Source of the DNA: Ureibacillus endophyticus
Lineage (GTDB): Bacteria; Bacillota; Bacilli; Bacillales_A; Planococcaceae
Reading direction: 5' to 3'
Assembly (NCBI RefSeq): GCF_003628435.1
Contig: NZ_RBZN01000010.1
Coordinates: forward strand, 1-64,000
DNA length: 64,000 nucleotides
The translations under genes and the position numbers were made by a program. The notes beneath the pieces are model-generated. The model did not search any database. It had not been told where the DNA came from and saw only the letters and a list, made by a program, of their open reading frames with translations. Shown here piece after piece: positions 47,977 through 57,953 of the stretch. The first letter of the stretch is position 1; each line of letters starts with the position of its first letter.

Positions 47977-48873
47977 CTAGATTTTTAAGAATCTACGGAC
48001 AGACATAAAACTACCCCAGATTCCTATGAAAATACCTAAAACTAAAATTAATACATTTACTTGATAAAGTAGTGGTGTTAAATCTACTAATTGTAGTAAC
48101 TCTCCCTGAAGTTTTGGCTGTACGATGTTGTAAAATTTATAATAAACAATCGTTACAACCGCCATTGGAATTATTGAACCTAAAATTCCTAACCACATTC
48201 CCTCAATGACAAAAGGTATGCGAACAAAGGCATTGGTAGCCCCAACAAGTTTCATGATTTCAATTTCTTCTTTACGCGCAATTATCGTAATACGAATTGT
48301 ATTGGAAATTAAGAAGATCGCTGTAAATAATAAGCCCAAAATAAGAACAATTCCTATATTTCGGCTTGTATTTAAAAAACTAAACAATTTTTCTACTTTA
48401 CCTTCTCCATACACAACTTGATATGTATTATCTAGTTTTTCGATTTTTTCTGCGACTTTAGCAGTTTGCTGTGGCTCTGTTGCTTTCACATACAATACGT
48501 TACGAAGTGGGTTACTTTGTTCAAATAAACTTAAATCTTCACCAAAATCTTCAATAAGTAAGTCTAACTCTTGTTCCTTCGAAGAATAAACAACTTCCTC
48601 TACACCAGATATAGTTTTTATATCCTTCATTAATTTATCTTCTGCTGCTTTTGCCTTATCAGCATCATCAATTATTTCTATTAAAACTTTAATTTCTACA
48701 TCATTTTCGATATCATCTGCAACTTTATTTAAGTTCATCATGATGATGGTAAATACTCCAACCAACAATAATGTAACTGTGACTGCACTAATCGATGCAA
48801 AAGTCATCCAACCATTTCGAGTTATTGACCTTAAACTTTCACGAAAATGTCGCTGTATTGTCCTACCCTTCAT
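47977..48873 (-). CDS. ftsX: Cell-division ABC protein FtsX
   Basis: 298 aa from the ATG at 48873 behind GGAGGTGA. FtsX fold: N-terminal helix (about 25-47), large extracellular loop (about 50-170), three more helices (about 175-290), and an ITIIARKEEIEIMKLVGAT coupling segment. It transmits FtsE ATP hydrolysis to a cell-wall hydrolase. Start overlaps the ftsE stop by 11 bases. Confidence 0.94.
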   Translation of the reverse strand: MKGRTIQRHFRESLRSITRNGWMTFASISAVTVTLLLVGVFTIIMMNLNKVADDIENDVEIKVLIEIIDDADKAKAAEDKLMKDIKTISGVEEVVYSSKEQELDLLIEDFGEDLSLFEQSNPLRNVLYVKATEPQQTAKVAEKIEKLDNTYQVVYGEGKVEKLFSFLNTSRNIGIVLILGLLFTAIFLISNTIRITIIARKEEIEIMKLVGATNAFVRIPFVIEGMWLGILGSIIPMAVVTIVYYKFYNIVQPKLQGELLQLVDLTPLLYQVNVLILVLGIFIGIWGSFMSVRRFLKI

Positions 48874-49549
48874 ATCCGTAGTCACCTCCGAATATATCAC
48901 GGACAATCATACCGCCTTCAATGGCTATAACCCGTTTTCGGATTGTATTCACGATTTCACGGTTATGGGTAGCCATTACAATCGTTGTGCCGCGCGCATT
49001 AATCTCTTCAAAAATGTTCATAATCTCCCATGATGTTTCTGGATCAAGGTTCCCTGTTGGCTCATCAGCAATTACCACTTTTGGTGTATTCACAATAGAA
49101 CGGGCTATTGAAACGCGTTGCTGTTCGCCTCCAGACAATTCACTAGGAAACATACGAACTTTATGTTTAAGTCCAACAAGTTCTAACACTTCCATTACCC
49201 GATTACGAATCTTTTTCGGATGTTCTTCAATTACTTCTAGAGCAAATGCGACATTTTCATACACAGTTAGACGAGGAAGTAGTTTAAAATCTTGGAAAAC
49301 GACACCTAACTGCCTTCTAAGGAATGGAACTTGTCTATTTTTAAGCTTAGATAGATTTGTTCCAGCAATAATCACATCACCGGAAGTTGGTTTTTCTTCG
49401 CGATACATAAGTTTTATAAAAGTAGATTTCCCAGCACCACTAGGCCCTACGACATATACGAACTCACCCTGTTTTATGTCTATAGAAATACCGTTTGCCG
49501 CAACAACACCATTCGGATACTTCTTTACGACATTATTCATTTGAATCAT
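48863..49549 (-). CDS. ftsE: Cell-division ATP-binding protein FtsE
   Basis: 228 aa. ABC ATPase: Walker A GPSGAGKST (36-44), signature LSGGEQQR (about 139), Walker B VIADEPTGNLDP. N-terminus MIQMNNVVKKYPNG is typical of FtsE. First gene of ftsE-ftsX-M23. Confidence 0.95.
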   Translation of the reverse strand: MIQMNNVVKKYPNGVVAANGISIDIKQGEFVYVVGPSGAGKSTFIKLMYREEKPTSGDVIIAGTNLSKLKNRQVPFLRRQLGVVFQDFKLLPRLTVYENVAFALEVIEEHPKKIRNRVMEVLELVGLKHKVRMFPSELSGGEQQRVSIARSIVNTPKVVIADEPTGNLDPETSWEIMNIFEEINARGTTIVMATHNREIVNTIRKRVIAIEGGMIVRDIFGGDYGYEG

Positions 49550-49654
49550 TTATAAACCACCTAAGTTCTACATAAATAGATTTTTTAACTCACCTTCCAT
49601 TATAACATTCATTTATTCTCTTTTTATTACAATTTCTTTTCATTATTTGACCTA

Positions 49655-49680
49655 TGTACCCGGTACACAAACAATTCTGA
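49655..49680 (-). repeat. GTACC-N-GGTAC palindromic repeat, copy in the ftsE/DUF4097 gap
   Basis: On the minus strand TCAGAATTGTTTGTGTACCG then GGTACA, nearly identical to the two copies at 62080-62139. A degenerate second unit follows on its other side (to about 49720), giving the same paired layout as at 62080. Confidence 0.7.
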
Positions 49681-49720
49681 AAACAGTATACAATTCAGTT
49701 GATGTACTAGGTATAAAGAC

Positions 49721-49754
49721 AAAAAAAGAACGAACCGTATGATACGATTCGCTC
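49721..49754 (-). terminator. Terminator after the DUF4097 gene
   Basis: On the minus strand GAGCGAATCGTAT pairs with ATACGGTTCGTTC (G-U pairs), followed by seven T residues. Confidence 0.88.
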
Positions 49755-49761
49755 ATCCTAC

Positions 49762-50955
49762 TTATTCAGCGATGTAACGTACAATGATGCTTCCTGTACG
49801 TGATTCACCTGTTAGTTTTAATAAATTTGCATTTTCAATAATTTTGTCGAAATGTAGCGTTTTAAGTAAGAATTGGTCTTCTTCAGAACGAGTGACAACA
49901 TCCGCCAATCCAACATCTGCTTTACCGAAGTTTGTCGTAACTTGCCCTGCAAGTGATAGGGATTTTGGAACATAAATTTCCACCGCACCAGCGACAGTTT
50001 GGGCTTTAATTTTTCTAGCAGTTTGCGAATGTGTCGTTACCACTACTGCACCATTCACCGATTCGGCTTCCACTTCTTCCACATCACCATCGATATATAT
50101 ACGACCATTTACCGTTTCAGCTTCTAAATCTTCACCCTTACTATTACGAAGCTCAATTGCACCATTACCCGTTTCTATATCTGCGTGTTGGAATGAAACA
50201 TGATCGATTTTTACAGATCCATTATATGATTTTGCCTTTAATAATTTAGAATTTACATCATTAATAGAAACAGATCCATTTAATAAACGTAAAATCATAA
50301 TATCGTATTGTTTTTCTGGAACCGCAAGTCGAACATCTACATGAGACATTTTAGTTGGAACAGAAATTGTAAGTTTTCCATCAACAAGTTTAATGAATTT
50401 TTCTTCAAATTCAGCAATTGTTCTTTCTTCACTATGATGTTGTAAAGATGTTTTAACTTGCGCATCAATTGTAAACTGTTGATCATCTGCTTTTACGATA
50501 TCGACTTTTCCATTCGGGATTTCTAGTTCCAATCCGTTTATATCTTCAGCATTGAATGCATAGTTTTTTGGGAATTGTACTTTCTCCCCAAATGGAAATT
50601 CTAAATCGATATCCTTTAATTTTGTAAATGTTGAGTTCATTAAATTAACAACACGGTGACTAAAATGGGATAAATCTTCTTTTAAATCGTTAAAGAATTC
50701 ATCCATTTTTTTATTCGCTTCTTTATTGTTGAAGGATTTTCCGAATAAGTCTTCAAAACCAGTTGATTTAGACTCGTTGCTTGTTTGTTGTGATGCTTTT
50801 GACTCAGAATCTTTCTCAAATGATATTGGTGCAATCGTCTGTGCCTCTTTGGATCCTTTTTCTTTAGTTAACGCCTCAAGTAAAACAATTGCTTCTTCTG
50901 CAGTAATTGTTCCATTTTCAACTAAAGATAATATGCGTTTACGTTCATTCTCCAT
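49762..50955 (-). CDS. DUF4097 beta-repeat protein (YvlB/LiaX-like)
   Basis: 397 aa from the ATG at 50955 behind GGGAGG. N-terminal short helical motif (RKRILSLVENGTITAEEAIVLLEAL, about 4-28) typical of YvlB/LiaX and SHOCT-like proteins, an acidic linker with the repeated FF/helix elements, then a DUF4097 beta-solenoid (about 160-397) with repeated V-N-G-x-V/I units such as LLNGSVSIND, SYNGSVKID, TGNGAIEL and TVNGRIYID. LiaX-type proteins respond to envelope stress. No signal peptide seen. In B. subtilis yvlB also lies beyond uvrA. Confidence 0.85.
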   Translation of the reverse strand: MENERKRILSLVENGTITAEEAIVLLEALTKEKGSKEAQTIAPISFEKDSESKASQQTSNESKSTGFEDLFGKSFNNKEANKKMDEFFNDLKEDLSHFSHRVVNLMNSTFTKLKDIDLEFPFGEKVQFPKNYAFNAEDINGLELEIPNGKVDIVKADDQQFTIDAQVKTSLQHHSEERTIAEFEEKFIKLVDGKLTISVPTKMSHVDVRLAVPEKQYDIMILRLLNGSVSINDVNSKLLKAKSYNGSVKIDHVSFQHADIETGNGAIELRNSKGEDLEAETVNGRIYIDGDVEEVEAESVNGAVVVTTHSQTARKIKAQTVAGAVEIYVPKSLSLAGQVTTNFGKADVGLADVVTRSEEDQFLLKTLHFDKIIENANLLKLTGESRTGSIIVRYIAE

Positions 50956-51034
50956 TAAAAAAGCCTCCCTCAAACGTGTATACCATTTATACGCCTAAGG
51001 GAGGGCAAAAGTTTCATGAAATTTTGTATCTGTT

Positions 51035-53902
51035 TTATTTATTAGAGGCTTCTGCCAATAGTTGCTCCATTCGCTTTTTGTCACGTTCTAAGATTGTTTT
51101 CAAATAGCGACCAGTATGAGAATTTTCATTTTCTGCAATTTCTTCTGGTGTACCAGTAGCAATAATTGTACCACCTTTATCGCCACCTTCTGGACCAAGA
51201 TCGATAATATAATCGGCAGTTTTAATAACATCTAGATTATGTTCGATAACAAGTACAGTATCACCATTATCAACTAAACGCTGCAACACTTTAAGAAGTC
51301 GTGCAATATCATCCGCATGTAACCCAGTTGTTGGCTCATCAAGAATATAGAACGATTTACCAGAAGATCTGCGATGCAATTCTGAAGCAAGCTTTACGCG
51401 CTGTGCTTCACCACCTGATAATGTCGTTGCTGGTTGTCCAAGTTTCATATATCCAAGTCCCACATCAACAATCGTCTGAAGTTTACGTTGAATTTTCGGT
51501 ACATTTTCAAAGAATACAACAGCATCTTCAATCGTCATATCCAGTAGTTCAGCGATATTTTTTTCTTTATAGCGGACTTCCAGTGTTTCACGATTATAAC
51601 GTTTTCCATGACACACTTCACAAGGCACATATACATCTGGTAAGAAGTGCATCTCAATTCGGATGATGCCGTCACCTCGACAAGCTTCACAACGGCCGCC
51701 CTTTGTATTAAAGCTAAAGCGCCCTTTTTTATAGCCGCGTACTTTTGCTTCATTCGTCGTTGCATATAAATCTCGAATATCATCAAATACACCAGTATAA
51801 GTTGCTGGGTTTGAACGAGGTGTACGCCCAATAGGTGATTGGTCAATATCAATCACTTTATCCAAATGTTCTATACCAGTTATTTCTTTATGTGCTCCCG
51901 GTTTTGTACGCGCACGATTTAATTTTTGTGCGAGGGATTTATATAAAATTTCATTGATAAGCGTTGATTTACCTGAACCTGAAACACCTGTTACAGCAAC
52001 AAATTGTCCTAACGGTATATCAACTTTTACATTTTTTAAGTTGTTTTCCGTTGCACCTTTAATCGTTAATTTACGTCCATCCGATTTTCTACGTTCAACA
52101 GGGAGTGGAATGAACTTTTTCCCGCTTAAATATTTGCCTGTAATTGATGCGTCATTGTTCATTACTTCTTCTGGCGTTCCAGCTGCTACAATTTCTCCAC
52201 CATGAACTCCGGCTCCTGGCCCAACATCGATTAAATAATCTGCAGCCATCATTGTATCTTCATCATGCTCTACAACAATTAATGTATTACCTAAATCACG
52301 CATACTTTGTAACGTTGCAATTAAACGATCATTGTCTCGCTGATGCAATCCAATAGAAGGTTCATCCAAAATATATAATACACCTGTTAACCGAGAGCCG
52401 ATTTGAGTTGCCAAACGAATACGTTGCGCTTCACCACCGGAAAGTGTTCCTGCAGATCGGGATAATGTTAAATAATCGAGCCCTACATTGAGTAAAAAGC
52501 TGAGTCGTTCCGTAATTTCTCGGATAATTAATCTCGCTATTTGCATATCTTTTTCAGATAACGTTAAATTCGAAAAGAATTCGTACATTTCTGCAATCGA
52601 ATGCTTTGTTGCTTCCCCAATGTGTATACCTTCTACTTTTACCGCTAAAGTTTCAGGTTTTAAACGATATCCTTTACATGATGGACATGGTTGTTGGGTC
52701 ATATATTTTTCCATCTGTTCCCGAACCCAATCAGAAGAAGAGTCTCGGAATCGACGTTCAATATTTCGAACAACACCTTCAAATTCAATATTTTTATCAT
52801 GGACACTACCAAAATCATTTTCATAATAGAAATGAATTAAGTCTGTCCCTGATCCATATAAAATTTTATCCATTTGACTTTTTGGTAATTGGGAAACAGG
52901 GACATCCATTGGTATTCCATAATGTTCACAAACTGCTTTTAAAAGTGATGGGTAATATTGTGAACTAGTTGGCTCCCAAGCAGCAATTGCATGTTCTTCT
53001 AATGTTTTGTTCCAATCGGGAATGAGTAAATCCAGGTCCACTTCTTGTTTTGTGCCTAGACCATCACAAGAAGGACAAGCACCAAATGGACTGTTAAATG
53101 AAAACATGCGCGGTTCTAACTCACCGATAGAAAATCCACAATGTGGACAAGCATGGTGTTCACTAAATAACAGTTCCTCATGCTCCATCACATCGACAAG
53201 TACTTTTCCATCAGCTAGTCGACAAGCTGTTTCTAAAGAATCGGCTAAACGAGATGCGATACCTTCTTTAATGACAACTCGGTCAATCACGACTTCGATG
53301 TTATGTTTTTTATTTTTATCTAGCTCAATTGAATCATCTAAATCTCGCATTTCACCATCAACACGAACACGAACATAGCCTTGCTTTTTCAAATCCTCTA
53401 ACAATTTCACATGGGATCCTTTTCGACCCGAGACAATCGGTGCAAGTAATTGCATTTTAGTTCTTTCCGGATACTCTAATAAGCGATCCACCATTTGTTC
53501 AATGGTTTGTGACGTAATTTCAATATTATGATTTGGACAAATTGGTTTACCAATTCTAGCAAACAATAAACGAAAATAATCATAAATTTCCGTAACTGTC
53601 CCAACCGTAGAGCGTGGGTTTCGGCTCGTTGTTTTTTGGTCAATGGAAATTGCCGGTGATAACCCTTCAATTAAATCAACATCCGGCTTATCCATTTGTC
53701 CTAAAAATTGTCTTGCATATGCTGACAACGACTCAACATAGCGGCGTTGTCCTTCTGCATAAATCGTATCAAATGCTAAAGAAGATTTCCCCGAACCAGA
53801 TAAACCCGTTACGACAACGAGTTTATCCCGAGGAATCGTGACATTAATATTTTTTAAATTATTCGAACGTGCACCTTGCACTACTATTTCTGTATTTTTC
53901 AA
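51035..53902 (-). CDS. uvrA: Excinuclease ABC subunit A
   Basis: 955 aa from a TTG start, seven bases after the uvrB stop region with GAAGGG upstream. Two ABC modules (Walker [10 protein letters not shown] and GVSGSGKST), zinc modules CPHC...CPSC near 257-285 and CEAC...CEVC near 739-766, and LSGGEAQR signatures. Recognises bulky DNA lesions and loads UvrB. Second gene of the uvrB-uvrA operon. Confidence 0.97.
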   Translation of the reverse strand: MKNTEIVVQGARSNNLKNINVTIPRDKLVVVTGLSGSGKSSLAFDTIYAEGQRRYVESLSAYARQFLGQMDKPDVDLIEGLSPAISIDQKTTSRNPRSTVGTVTEIYDYFRLLFARIGKPICPNHNIEITSQTIEQMVDRLLEYPERTKMQLLAPIVSGRKGSHVKLLEDLKKQGYVRVRVDGEMRDLDDSIELDKNKKHNIEVVIDRVVIKEGIASRLADSLETACRLADGKVLVDVMEHEELLFSEHHACPHCGFSIGELEPRMFSFNSPFGACPSCDGLGTKQEVDLDLLIPDWNKTLEEHAIAAWEPTSSQYYPSLLKAVCEHYGIPMDVPVSQLPKSQMDKILYGSGTDLIHFYYENDFGSVHDKNIEFEGVVRNIERRFRDSSSDWVREQMEKYMTQQPCPSCKGYRLKPETLAVKVEGIHIGEATKHSIAEMYEFFSNLTLSEKDMQIARLIIREITERLSFLLNVGLDYLTLSRSAGTLSGGEAQRIRLATQIGSRLTGVLYILDEPSIGLHQRDNDRLIATLQSMRDLGNTLIVVEHDEDTMMAADYLIDVGPGAGVHGGEIVAAGTPEEVMNNDASITGKYLSGKKFIPLPVERRKSDGRKLTIKGATENNLKNVKVDIPLGQFVAVTGVSGSGKSTLINEILYKSLAQKLNRARTKPGAHKEITGIEHLDKVIDIDQSPIGRTPRSNPATYTGVFDDIRDLYATTNEAKVRGYKKGRFSFNTKGGRCEACRGDGIIRIEMHFLPDVYVPCEVCHGKRYNRETLEVRYKEKNIAELLDMTIEDAVVFFENVPKIQRKLQTIVDVGLGYMKLGQPATTLSGGEAQRVKLASELHRRSSGKSFYILDEPTTGLHADDIARLLKVLQRLVDNGDTVLVIEHNLDVIKTADYIIDLGPEGGDKGGTIIATGTPEEIAENENSHTGRYLKTILERDKKRMEQLLAEASNK

Positions 53903-53908
53903 TTTCGG

Positions 53909-55891
53909 TCACCCTTCTACCTTCAATTCAAATATCGTATCTCGTAATTCGGCTGCACGTTCAAAATCAAGTGCTTTTGCTGCTTCTTTCATTTCTTGTT
54001 CTAATGAAACAATTAACTTTTCTATTTCTGCCTTTGTTAATTTTTTACCTTTTGTTACTTTTGTAACATATGTTTCTTCCTGTTCAGCAGCTTGTGTTGC
54101 TCGAATTAAGTCTGGTATTTTCTTCTGAATTGTCTGTGGTGTTATACCATGTTCTTTGTTATATGCTTCTTGAATTGTTCGACGGCGTTTCGTTTCATCA
54201 ATCGCCTTTTTCATTGAATCAGTGATGCGATCTGCATACATAATTACGTGTCCATTAGAATTTCGAGCAGCTCGTCCAATTGTCTGAATTAATGAACGTT
54301 CCGAACGTAAAAATCCTTCTTTATCCGCATCAAGAATTGCGACAAGGGATACTTCTGGAATATCTAATCCTTCACGAAGTAGGTTGATACCGACAAGCAC
54401 ATCAAATGTACCTTTTCGCAACTCGCGAATAATTTCAATCCGTTCTAACGTTTTGACCTCAGAGTGCAAATACTCCACTTTGATGCCCATTTCTTTAAAG
54501 TAATCCGTTAAATCTTCTGCCATTTTCTTCGTTAACGTAGTAACAAGTACACGCTCTTGTCTTGCAATGCGGTCATTGATTTCATCGATTAAGTCGTCAA
54601 TTTGTCCTTCAATTGGACGTACGTCAATCGTTGGATCTAATAACCCTGTAGGACGAATAATTTGCTCTACCATTTCTGGAGTATGTTCTATTTCGTATGG
54701 ACCTGGTGTAGCAGAAACATAAATAGCTTGGTGAATATGTTCTTCAAACTCTTCAAATTTTAACGGGCGATTGTCTAATGCAGACGGTAATCGGAAGCCA
54801 TGTTCGACTAAAACATTTTTACGTGCTTGGTCTCCATTATACATACCGCGAACTTGAGGTAATGTTACGTGACTTTCATCAACAACGAGCAAAAAGTCTT
54901 TTGGGAAATAGTCGAGCAACGTATATGGCGTAACCCCTGCTTCTCTTAATGTTAAATGCCTTGAATAGTTTTCAATCCCTGAACAGAAGCCCATTTCACG
55001 CATCATTTCTAAATCATATTTCGTCCGTTGTTCTAAACGTTGAGCTTCAAGTAACTTATCTTCAGAACGGAATTTTTCCAACTGCTCTTCCAGTTCTTTT
55101 TCTATATTTTCGATGGCCTTTAACATTTTTTCCTCGCGAGTTACGAAGTGGGATGCTGGGAAAATCGCAACATGTTCTCGCTCGCCCATTATTTCACCAG
55201 TTAGAGCATCTACTTCACGAATTCGATCAACTTCATCTCCAAAAAACTCTACACGTATGCATTTCTCATCACGAGATGCTGGGAAAATTTCAACCACATC
55301 TCCGCGAACACGGAATGTACCACGTGTAAAATTCACATCATTTCGTTCATATTGTATGTCTACAAGTTTTCTTAACAATTGATTACGTTCAATTTCCATG
55401 CCAACACGAATTGATAATACCAATTCTCTATATTCTTCTGGATTCCCCAAACCATAAATACAAGAAACAGAAGCAATAATAATCACATCTTCTCTTTCGA
55501 ATAAAGCCGATGTAGCCGAGTGGCGTAATTTATCAATTTCATCATTAATGCTAGAATCTTTTTCAATGTACGTATCCGTCTGTGGTACATATGCTTCTGG
55601 TTGATAATAGTCATAATAGCTAACAAAATATTCAACTGCATTATTTGGGAAAAACTGTTTAAATTCACTATATAGTTGCCCAGCAAGCGTTTTATTATGA
55701 GCTATTACAAGTGTTGGTTTATTCACTTCTTTTATTACATTGGAAATGGTAAATGTTTTCCCAGTTCCAGTAGCTCCGAGTAAAGTTTGATGTCGTTTTC
55801 CTTCATTTATTCCTTTTACCAATTCCGCTATGGCATTCGGTTGGTCACCACTAGGTTGATAAGCGGACTGTAAATCAAAAGTTTCGGCCAT
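53909..55891 (-). CDS. uvrB: Excinuclease ABC subunit B
   Basis: 660 aa. Helicase-like fold with Walker A GATGTGKT (about 39-46), beta-hairpin region [14 protein letters not shown], and a C-terminal UVR coiled coil (about 625-660, [13 protein letters not shown]) that binds UvrC. First gene of uvrBA; the upstream region carries a weak LexA-type box. Confidence 0.97.
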   Translation of the reverse strand: MAETFDLQSAYQPSGDQPNAIAELVKGINEGKRHQTLLGATGTGKTFTISNVIKEVNKPTLVIAHNKTLAGQLYSEFKQFFPNNAVEYFVSYYDYYQPEAYVPQTDTYIEKDSSINDEIDKLRHSATSALFEREDVIIIASVSCIYGLGNPEEYRELVLSIRVGMEIERNQLLRKLVDIQYERNDVNFTRGTFRVRGDVVEIFPASRDEKCIRVEFFGDEVDRIREVDALTGEIMGEREHVAIFPASHFVTREEKMLKAIENIEKELEEQLEKFRSEDKLLEAQRLEQRTKYDLEMMREMGFCSGIENYSRHLTLREAGVTPYTLLDYFPKDFLLVVDESHVTLPQVRGMYNGDQARKNVLVEHGFRLPSALDNRPLKFEEFEEHIHQAIYVSATPGPYEIEHTPEMVEQIIRPTGLLDPTIDVRPIEGQIDDLIDEINDRIARQERVLVTTLTKKMAEDLTDYFKEMGIKVEYLHSEVKTLERIEIIRELRKGTFDVLVGINLLREGLDIPEVSLVAILDADKEGFLRSERSLIQTIGRAARNSNGHVIMYADRITDSMKKAIDETKRRRTIQEAYNKEHGITPQTIQKKIPDLIRATQAAEQEETYVTKVTKGKKLTKAEIEKLIVSLEQEMKEAAKALDFERAAELRDTIFELKVEG

Positions 55892-55927
55892 TCGTCAATC
55901 GTCCTTTCACCCAATACTTGTATATTA

Positions 55928-55978
55928 ATTTTAGCATACTATTCATAAAACACGAACTAAAAAGCGAACGTATATTCT
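55928..55978 (-). promoter_or_regulatory. uvrBA promoter with imperfect LexA(DinR)-like box
   Basis: On the minus strand AGAATATACGTTCG (55965-55978) matches the SOS consensus CGAAC-N4-GTTCG in eight of ten core bases. About 31 bp further downstream is TAAAAT (55928-55933) as a possible -10. uvrBA is an established SOS operon in B. subtilis, which supports the call. Confidence 0.5.
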
Positions 55979-56001
55979 AAAATTTTATTTTAAACGGCAG
56001 A

Positions 56002-56076
56002 AAAGTCGCCCATTATAAACATTGCCTTAGTAAAGATAAACTTTACATTTTTGGCACTGTTTTAATAGGCGACTTT
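56002..56076 (-). terminator. Long composite hairpin after the IDEAL gene
   Basis: AAAGTCGCC at one end pairs with GGCGACTTT at the other, with further complementary blocks (ATTA/TAAT, AAACA/TGTTT, TGCC/GGCA, GTAAAG/CTTTAC) giving a stem of roughly 30 bp with bulges. T residues follow on the minus strand. Reads as a long intrinsic terminator. Confidence 0.8.
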
Positions 56077-56087
56077 AAAATGATCTA

Positions 56088-56354
56088 TTAATTTACTGCT
56101 TCTTGTGCATCTTCTAGTTCTTGAGTTTCTTGTAATTCATTCAATTCTGCTGTGTATGCTAAAAAGGCTTCTTTATCACGTTCGTCTAATGCTCTATCGA
56201 TGAGATCTTTCAACTGGTCAATTCTTTGTAGTCTTTGCATACTGTTCAAAAACAAGTCCAAATAAATTTCATTCAATAATTTCTCAGATTCGTTTGCATG
56301 TTGATAATGTCCAACTGCTTTAAGAAAATCTGTGTATGAATAATATTTATCCAT
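56088..56354 (-). CDS. IDEAL domain-containing protein
   Basis: 88 aa from the ATG at 56354 behind GGGGTGATA. The C-terminal half carries the IDEAL motif pattern (LNEIYLDLFLNSMQRLQ then IDQLKDLIDRALDERD then FLAYTAEL, about 26-75). IDEAL domains occur in small Firmicutes proteins, including ComK-linked ones in Bacillus. No other domain. It lies divergent from comK, so a link with competence is possible but unproven. Confidence 0.75.
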   Translation of the reverse strand: MDKYYSYTDFLKAVGHYQHANESEKLLNEIYLDLFLNSMQRLQRIDQLKDLIDRALDERDKEAFLAYTAELNELQETQELEDAQEAVN

Positions 56355-56601
56355 CGATATCACCCCGATTCCCTTTTTTCTATTATAAGATAACCTAGAC
56401 TCAATTTGCAATATATTCTGAAAAATAGATTAATTTTTTCTGCGTCGTTGAAAATATGTTTGAAATTTTCATTTTGGACTGTTTTAGAGTAGGGAAATTT
56501 TAAATTTACAAAATTTTCTAAATTATGTATTGAATTCGCTCGAAATTCATACTATCATGTCTATAAATCCACAACACTTATCATTTAAGGGGGAAATAAA
56601 A

Positions 56602-57105
56602 ATGGGAAATGTAAATATTGCTGATTCGTATCATATTTCGTTTAACACTTATCTTATCGAACCTTTAATACATGGGGACAAGCTTTATTCACGTGTTTAT
56701 GACAAAAGTGGAGAAATTATTGTTTCACGAAAGCCGATTTACATAATTCGAAAATCATGTGTGTTAATGGGATCTAATTACAAAACTGCTCGTTCAGTTT
56801 CAAAACGATTCTTTGGTGATGAAAAACACAAACTTCCAATTATTATTTCACACGATTATGGTATGCCTTGCGTATTCTTCCCACTTTTATCACCAACTTC
56901 ACCAAATAATGTGTGGGTCGGACTTCATGCAATTATCAACATTCGCCGCATTAAAGATAGCACTGAAATTACATTAAAAGATGGTCGCGAACTAATACTA
57001 AACTTTAACTATTCTTCATTCTGTACTCAATATGTTTGTGCAACAATGTTACATAAATTCGGGACACACCAAAGACTAATCCTACAAAATGACTTATCCG
57101 TTTGA
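56602..57105 (+). CDS. comK: Competence transcription factor ComK
   Basis: 167 aa from the ATG at 56602 with AAGGGGGAAA upstream; an upstream in-frame ATG has no ribosome site. The ComK core is clear: RKSCVLMGSNYKTARSVSKR, then HKLPIIISHDYGMPCVFFPL then SPTSPNNVWVGLHAI, and an LNFNYSSFCTQY segment. ComK activates DNA-uptake genes and is the substrate of MecA-ClpCP. B. subtilis ComK is 192 aa; this one ends about 25 residues earlier, losing part of the C-terminal region used for oligomerisation. AT-rich runs upstream could hold AAAA-N5-TTTT boxes, but I could not identify one with confidence. Confidence 0.88.
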   Translation: MGNVNIADSYHISFNTYLIEPLIHGDKLYSRVYDKSGEIIVSRKPIYIIRKSCVLMGSNYKTARSVSKRFFGDEKHKLPIIISHDYGMPCVFFPLLSPTSPNNVWVGLHAIINIRRIKDSTEITLKDGRELILNFNYSSFCTQYVCATMLHKFGTHQRLILQNDLSV

Positions 57106-57468
57106 GTAACTTATTAATGCTTTCTTCAAATAAAGTTTAAGCAACTCTTCTACATGATTTCGGAGGCGTATATTTGCATATCTTCGAATTTCCAATGTTC
57201 CTGCATAATGAAATTCATATTCAGAAAACAAATCATCCCGTGATTTTCGAACAACTTTTAATTGATGTTTTCTTAAGTACGCCTTCGTATTTTTCAAATC
57301 AATCTCAACATTTCTTCTTGCTTCTTCTATTAAATAAATATATGGACCCTTGAACTTAAATTGCCCATTTTCGATTTCTGTATAATCCTTTTCTAAAACG
57401 ATTAAAAGCATCGGTAAATAAATCGCTGCTTCAAAATACGGAACAGTTTCAATGGGGATATATGCCAT
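57094..57468 (-). CDS. YhjD-like protein, function unknown, with LexA-type promoter
   Basis: 124 aa from the ATG at 57468 behind GGGAGGGG. Mostly alpha-helical and basic; no signal peptide, one weakly hydrophobic stretch near 13-25 (EAAIYLPMLLIVL). Its last 12 bases overlap the end of comK. Resemblance to B. subtilis YhjD is from memory of size, position near comK and the LPMxLxVLxKD-type opening. The promoter carries a GAACAAATGTTC box. Confidence 0.6.
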   Translation of the reverse strand: MAYIPIETVPYFEAAIYLPMLLIVLEKDYTEIENGQFKFKGPYIYLIEEARRNVEIDLKNTKAYLRKHQLKVVRKSRDDLFSEYEFHYAGTLEIRRYANIRLRNHVEELLKLYLKKALISYSNG

Positions 57469-57488
57469 AAAAAACCCCTCCCAAAACA

Positions 57489-57534
57489 GAACATTTGTTC
57501 TTATATTATATTCGTAAGGATTGAAAAAATGCAA
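57489..57534 (-). promoter_or_regulatory. Promoter of the YhjD-like gene with LexA(DinR)-type box
   Basis: On the minus strand TTGCAT (57529-57534), 18 bp, TATAAT (57505-57510), then GAACAAATGTTC (57489-57500) at the expected start site. The box is the exact reverse complement form of the one at addBA and matches the SOS core. Confidence 0.72.
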
Positions 57535-57581
57535 ATGGGAGAGAAAATATTAACTAAATTTATTTTCATGTAAAATCGAGG

Positions 57582-57587
57582 TATAAT
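57582..57587 (+). promoter_or_regulatory. Candidate -10 for the coiled-coil gene
   Basis: TATAAT 48 bp before the TTG start; the -35 at the right distance is poor. Confidence 0.35.
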
Positions 57588-57634
57588 ATTTACAAGTATT
57601 AAAATTCGTAACATTAAAGAGAGGAGGGTCAGGA

Positions 57635-57901
57635 TTGACAGAAAATAACCAAATCTTGCAAGCGATATTGGAACTATCATCGAAAATGGATGTAAAATTC
57701 ACGGAACTCTCAGAAAGAATCGATAAGTTAGAACTAAGATTTGATTTATTAGAGCAAAAAGTAGATAAAAATCATCAAACTATACTAAACAAACTGGATC
57801 AAGTTGAGTACAGAATTGGTGTTTTGGCTGATGAATATATTACTGTTAAAGCTGACGTGAAAAAATTAAAAAAAGTAACAGGGATTTATTCAGATCTGTA
57901 A
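57635..57901 (+). CDS. Small coiled-coil protein, unknown
   Basis: 88 aa from a TTG start behind GAGGAGGGTC. Nearly the whole length shows heptad spacing of hydrophobics (for example LELSSKMDVKFTELSERID and LELRFDLLEQKVDKNHQTIL), so an elongated homo- or hetero-oligomeric coil. Such proteins are common in Bacillales and are often of phage or regulatory origin, but no function is evident. Divergent from the YhjD-like gene. Confidence 0.75.
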   Translation: MTENNQILQAILELSSKMDVKFTELSERIDKLELRFDLLEQKVDKNHQTILNKLDQVEYRIGVLADEYITVKADVKKLKKVTGIYSDL

Positions 57902-57907
57902 TATAAA

Positions 57908-57945
57908 AAGGCATTTACAAGTCTTTGATAACTTATAAATGCCTT
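57908..57945. terminator. Bidirectional terminator between the coiled-coil gene and prfB
   Basis: A perfect 10-bp stem AAGGCATTTA with TAAATGCCTT; T-rich on the plus side, and the minus strand continues CTTTTTATAT. Confidence 0.82.
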
Positions 57946-57953
57946 CACTTTTA

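Noticed and set aside
48921-49544. Long plus-strand reading frame opposite ftsE
   Set aside because: A shadow of ftsE; no ribosome site and a composition typical of antisense translation.
52488-53378. Plus-strand reading frames opposite uvrA
   Set aside because: They overlap the strongly conserved uvrA gene completely and have no recognisable domain.
56440-56600. ComK K-boxes before comK
   Set aside because: The region is full of A and T runs and I could not find a convincing AAAA-N5-TTTT pair at the required helical spacing.
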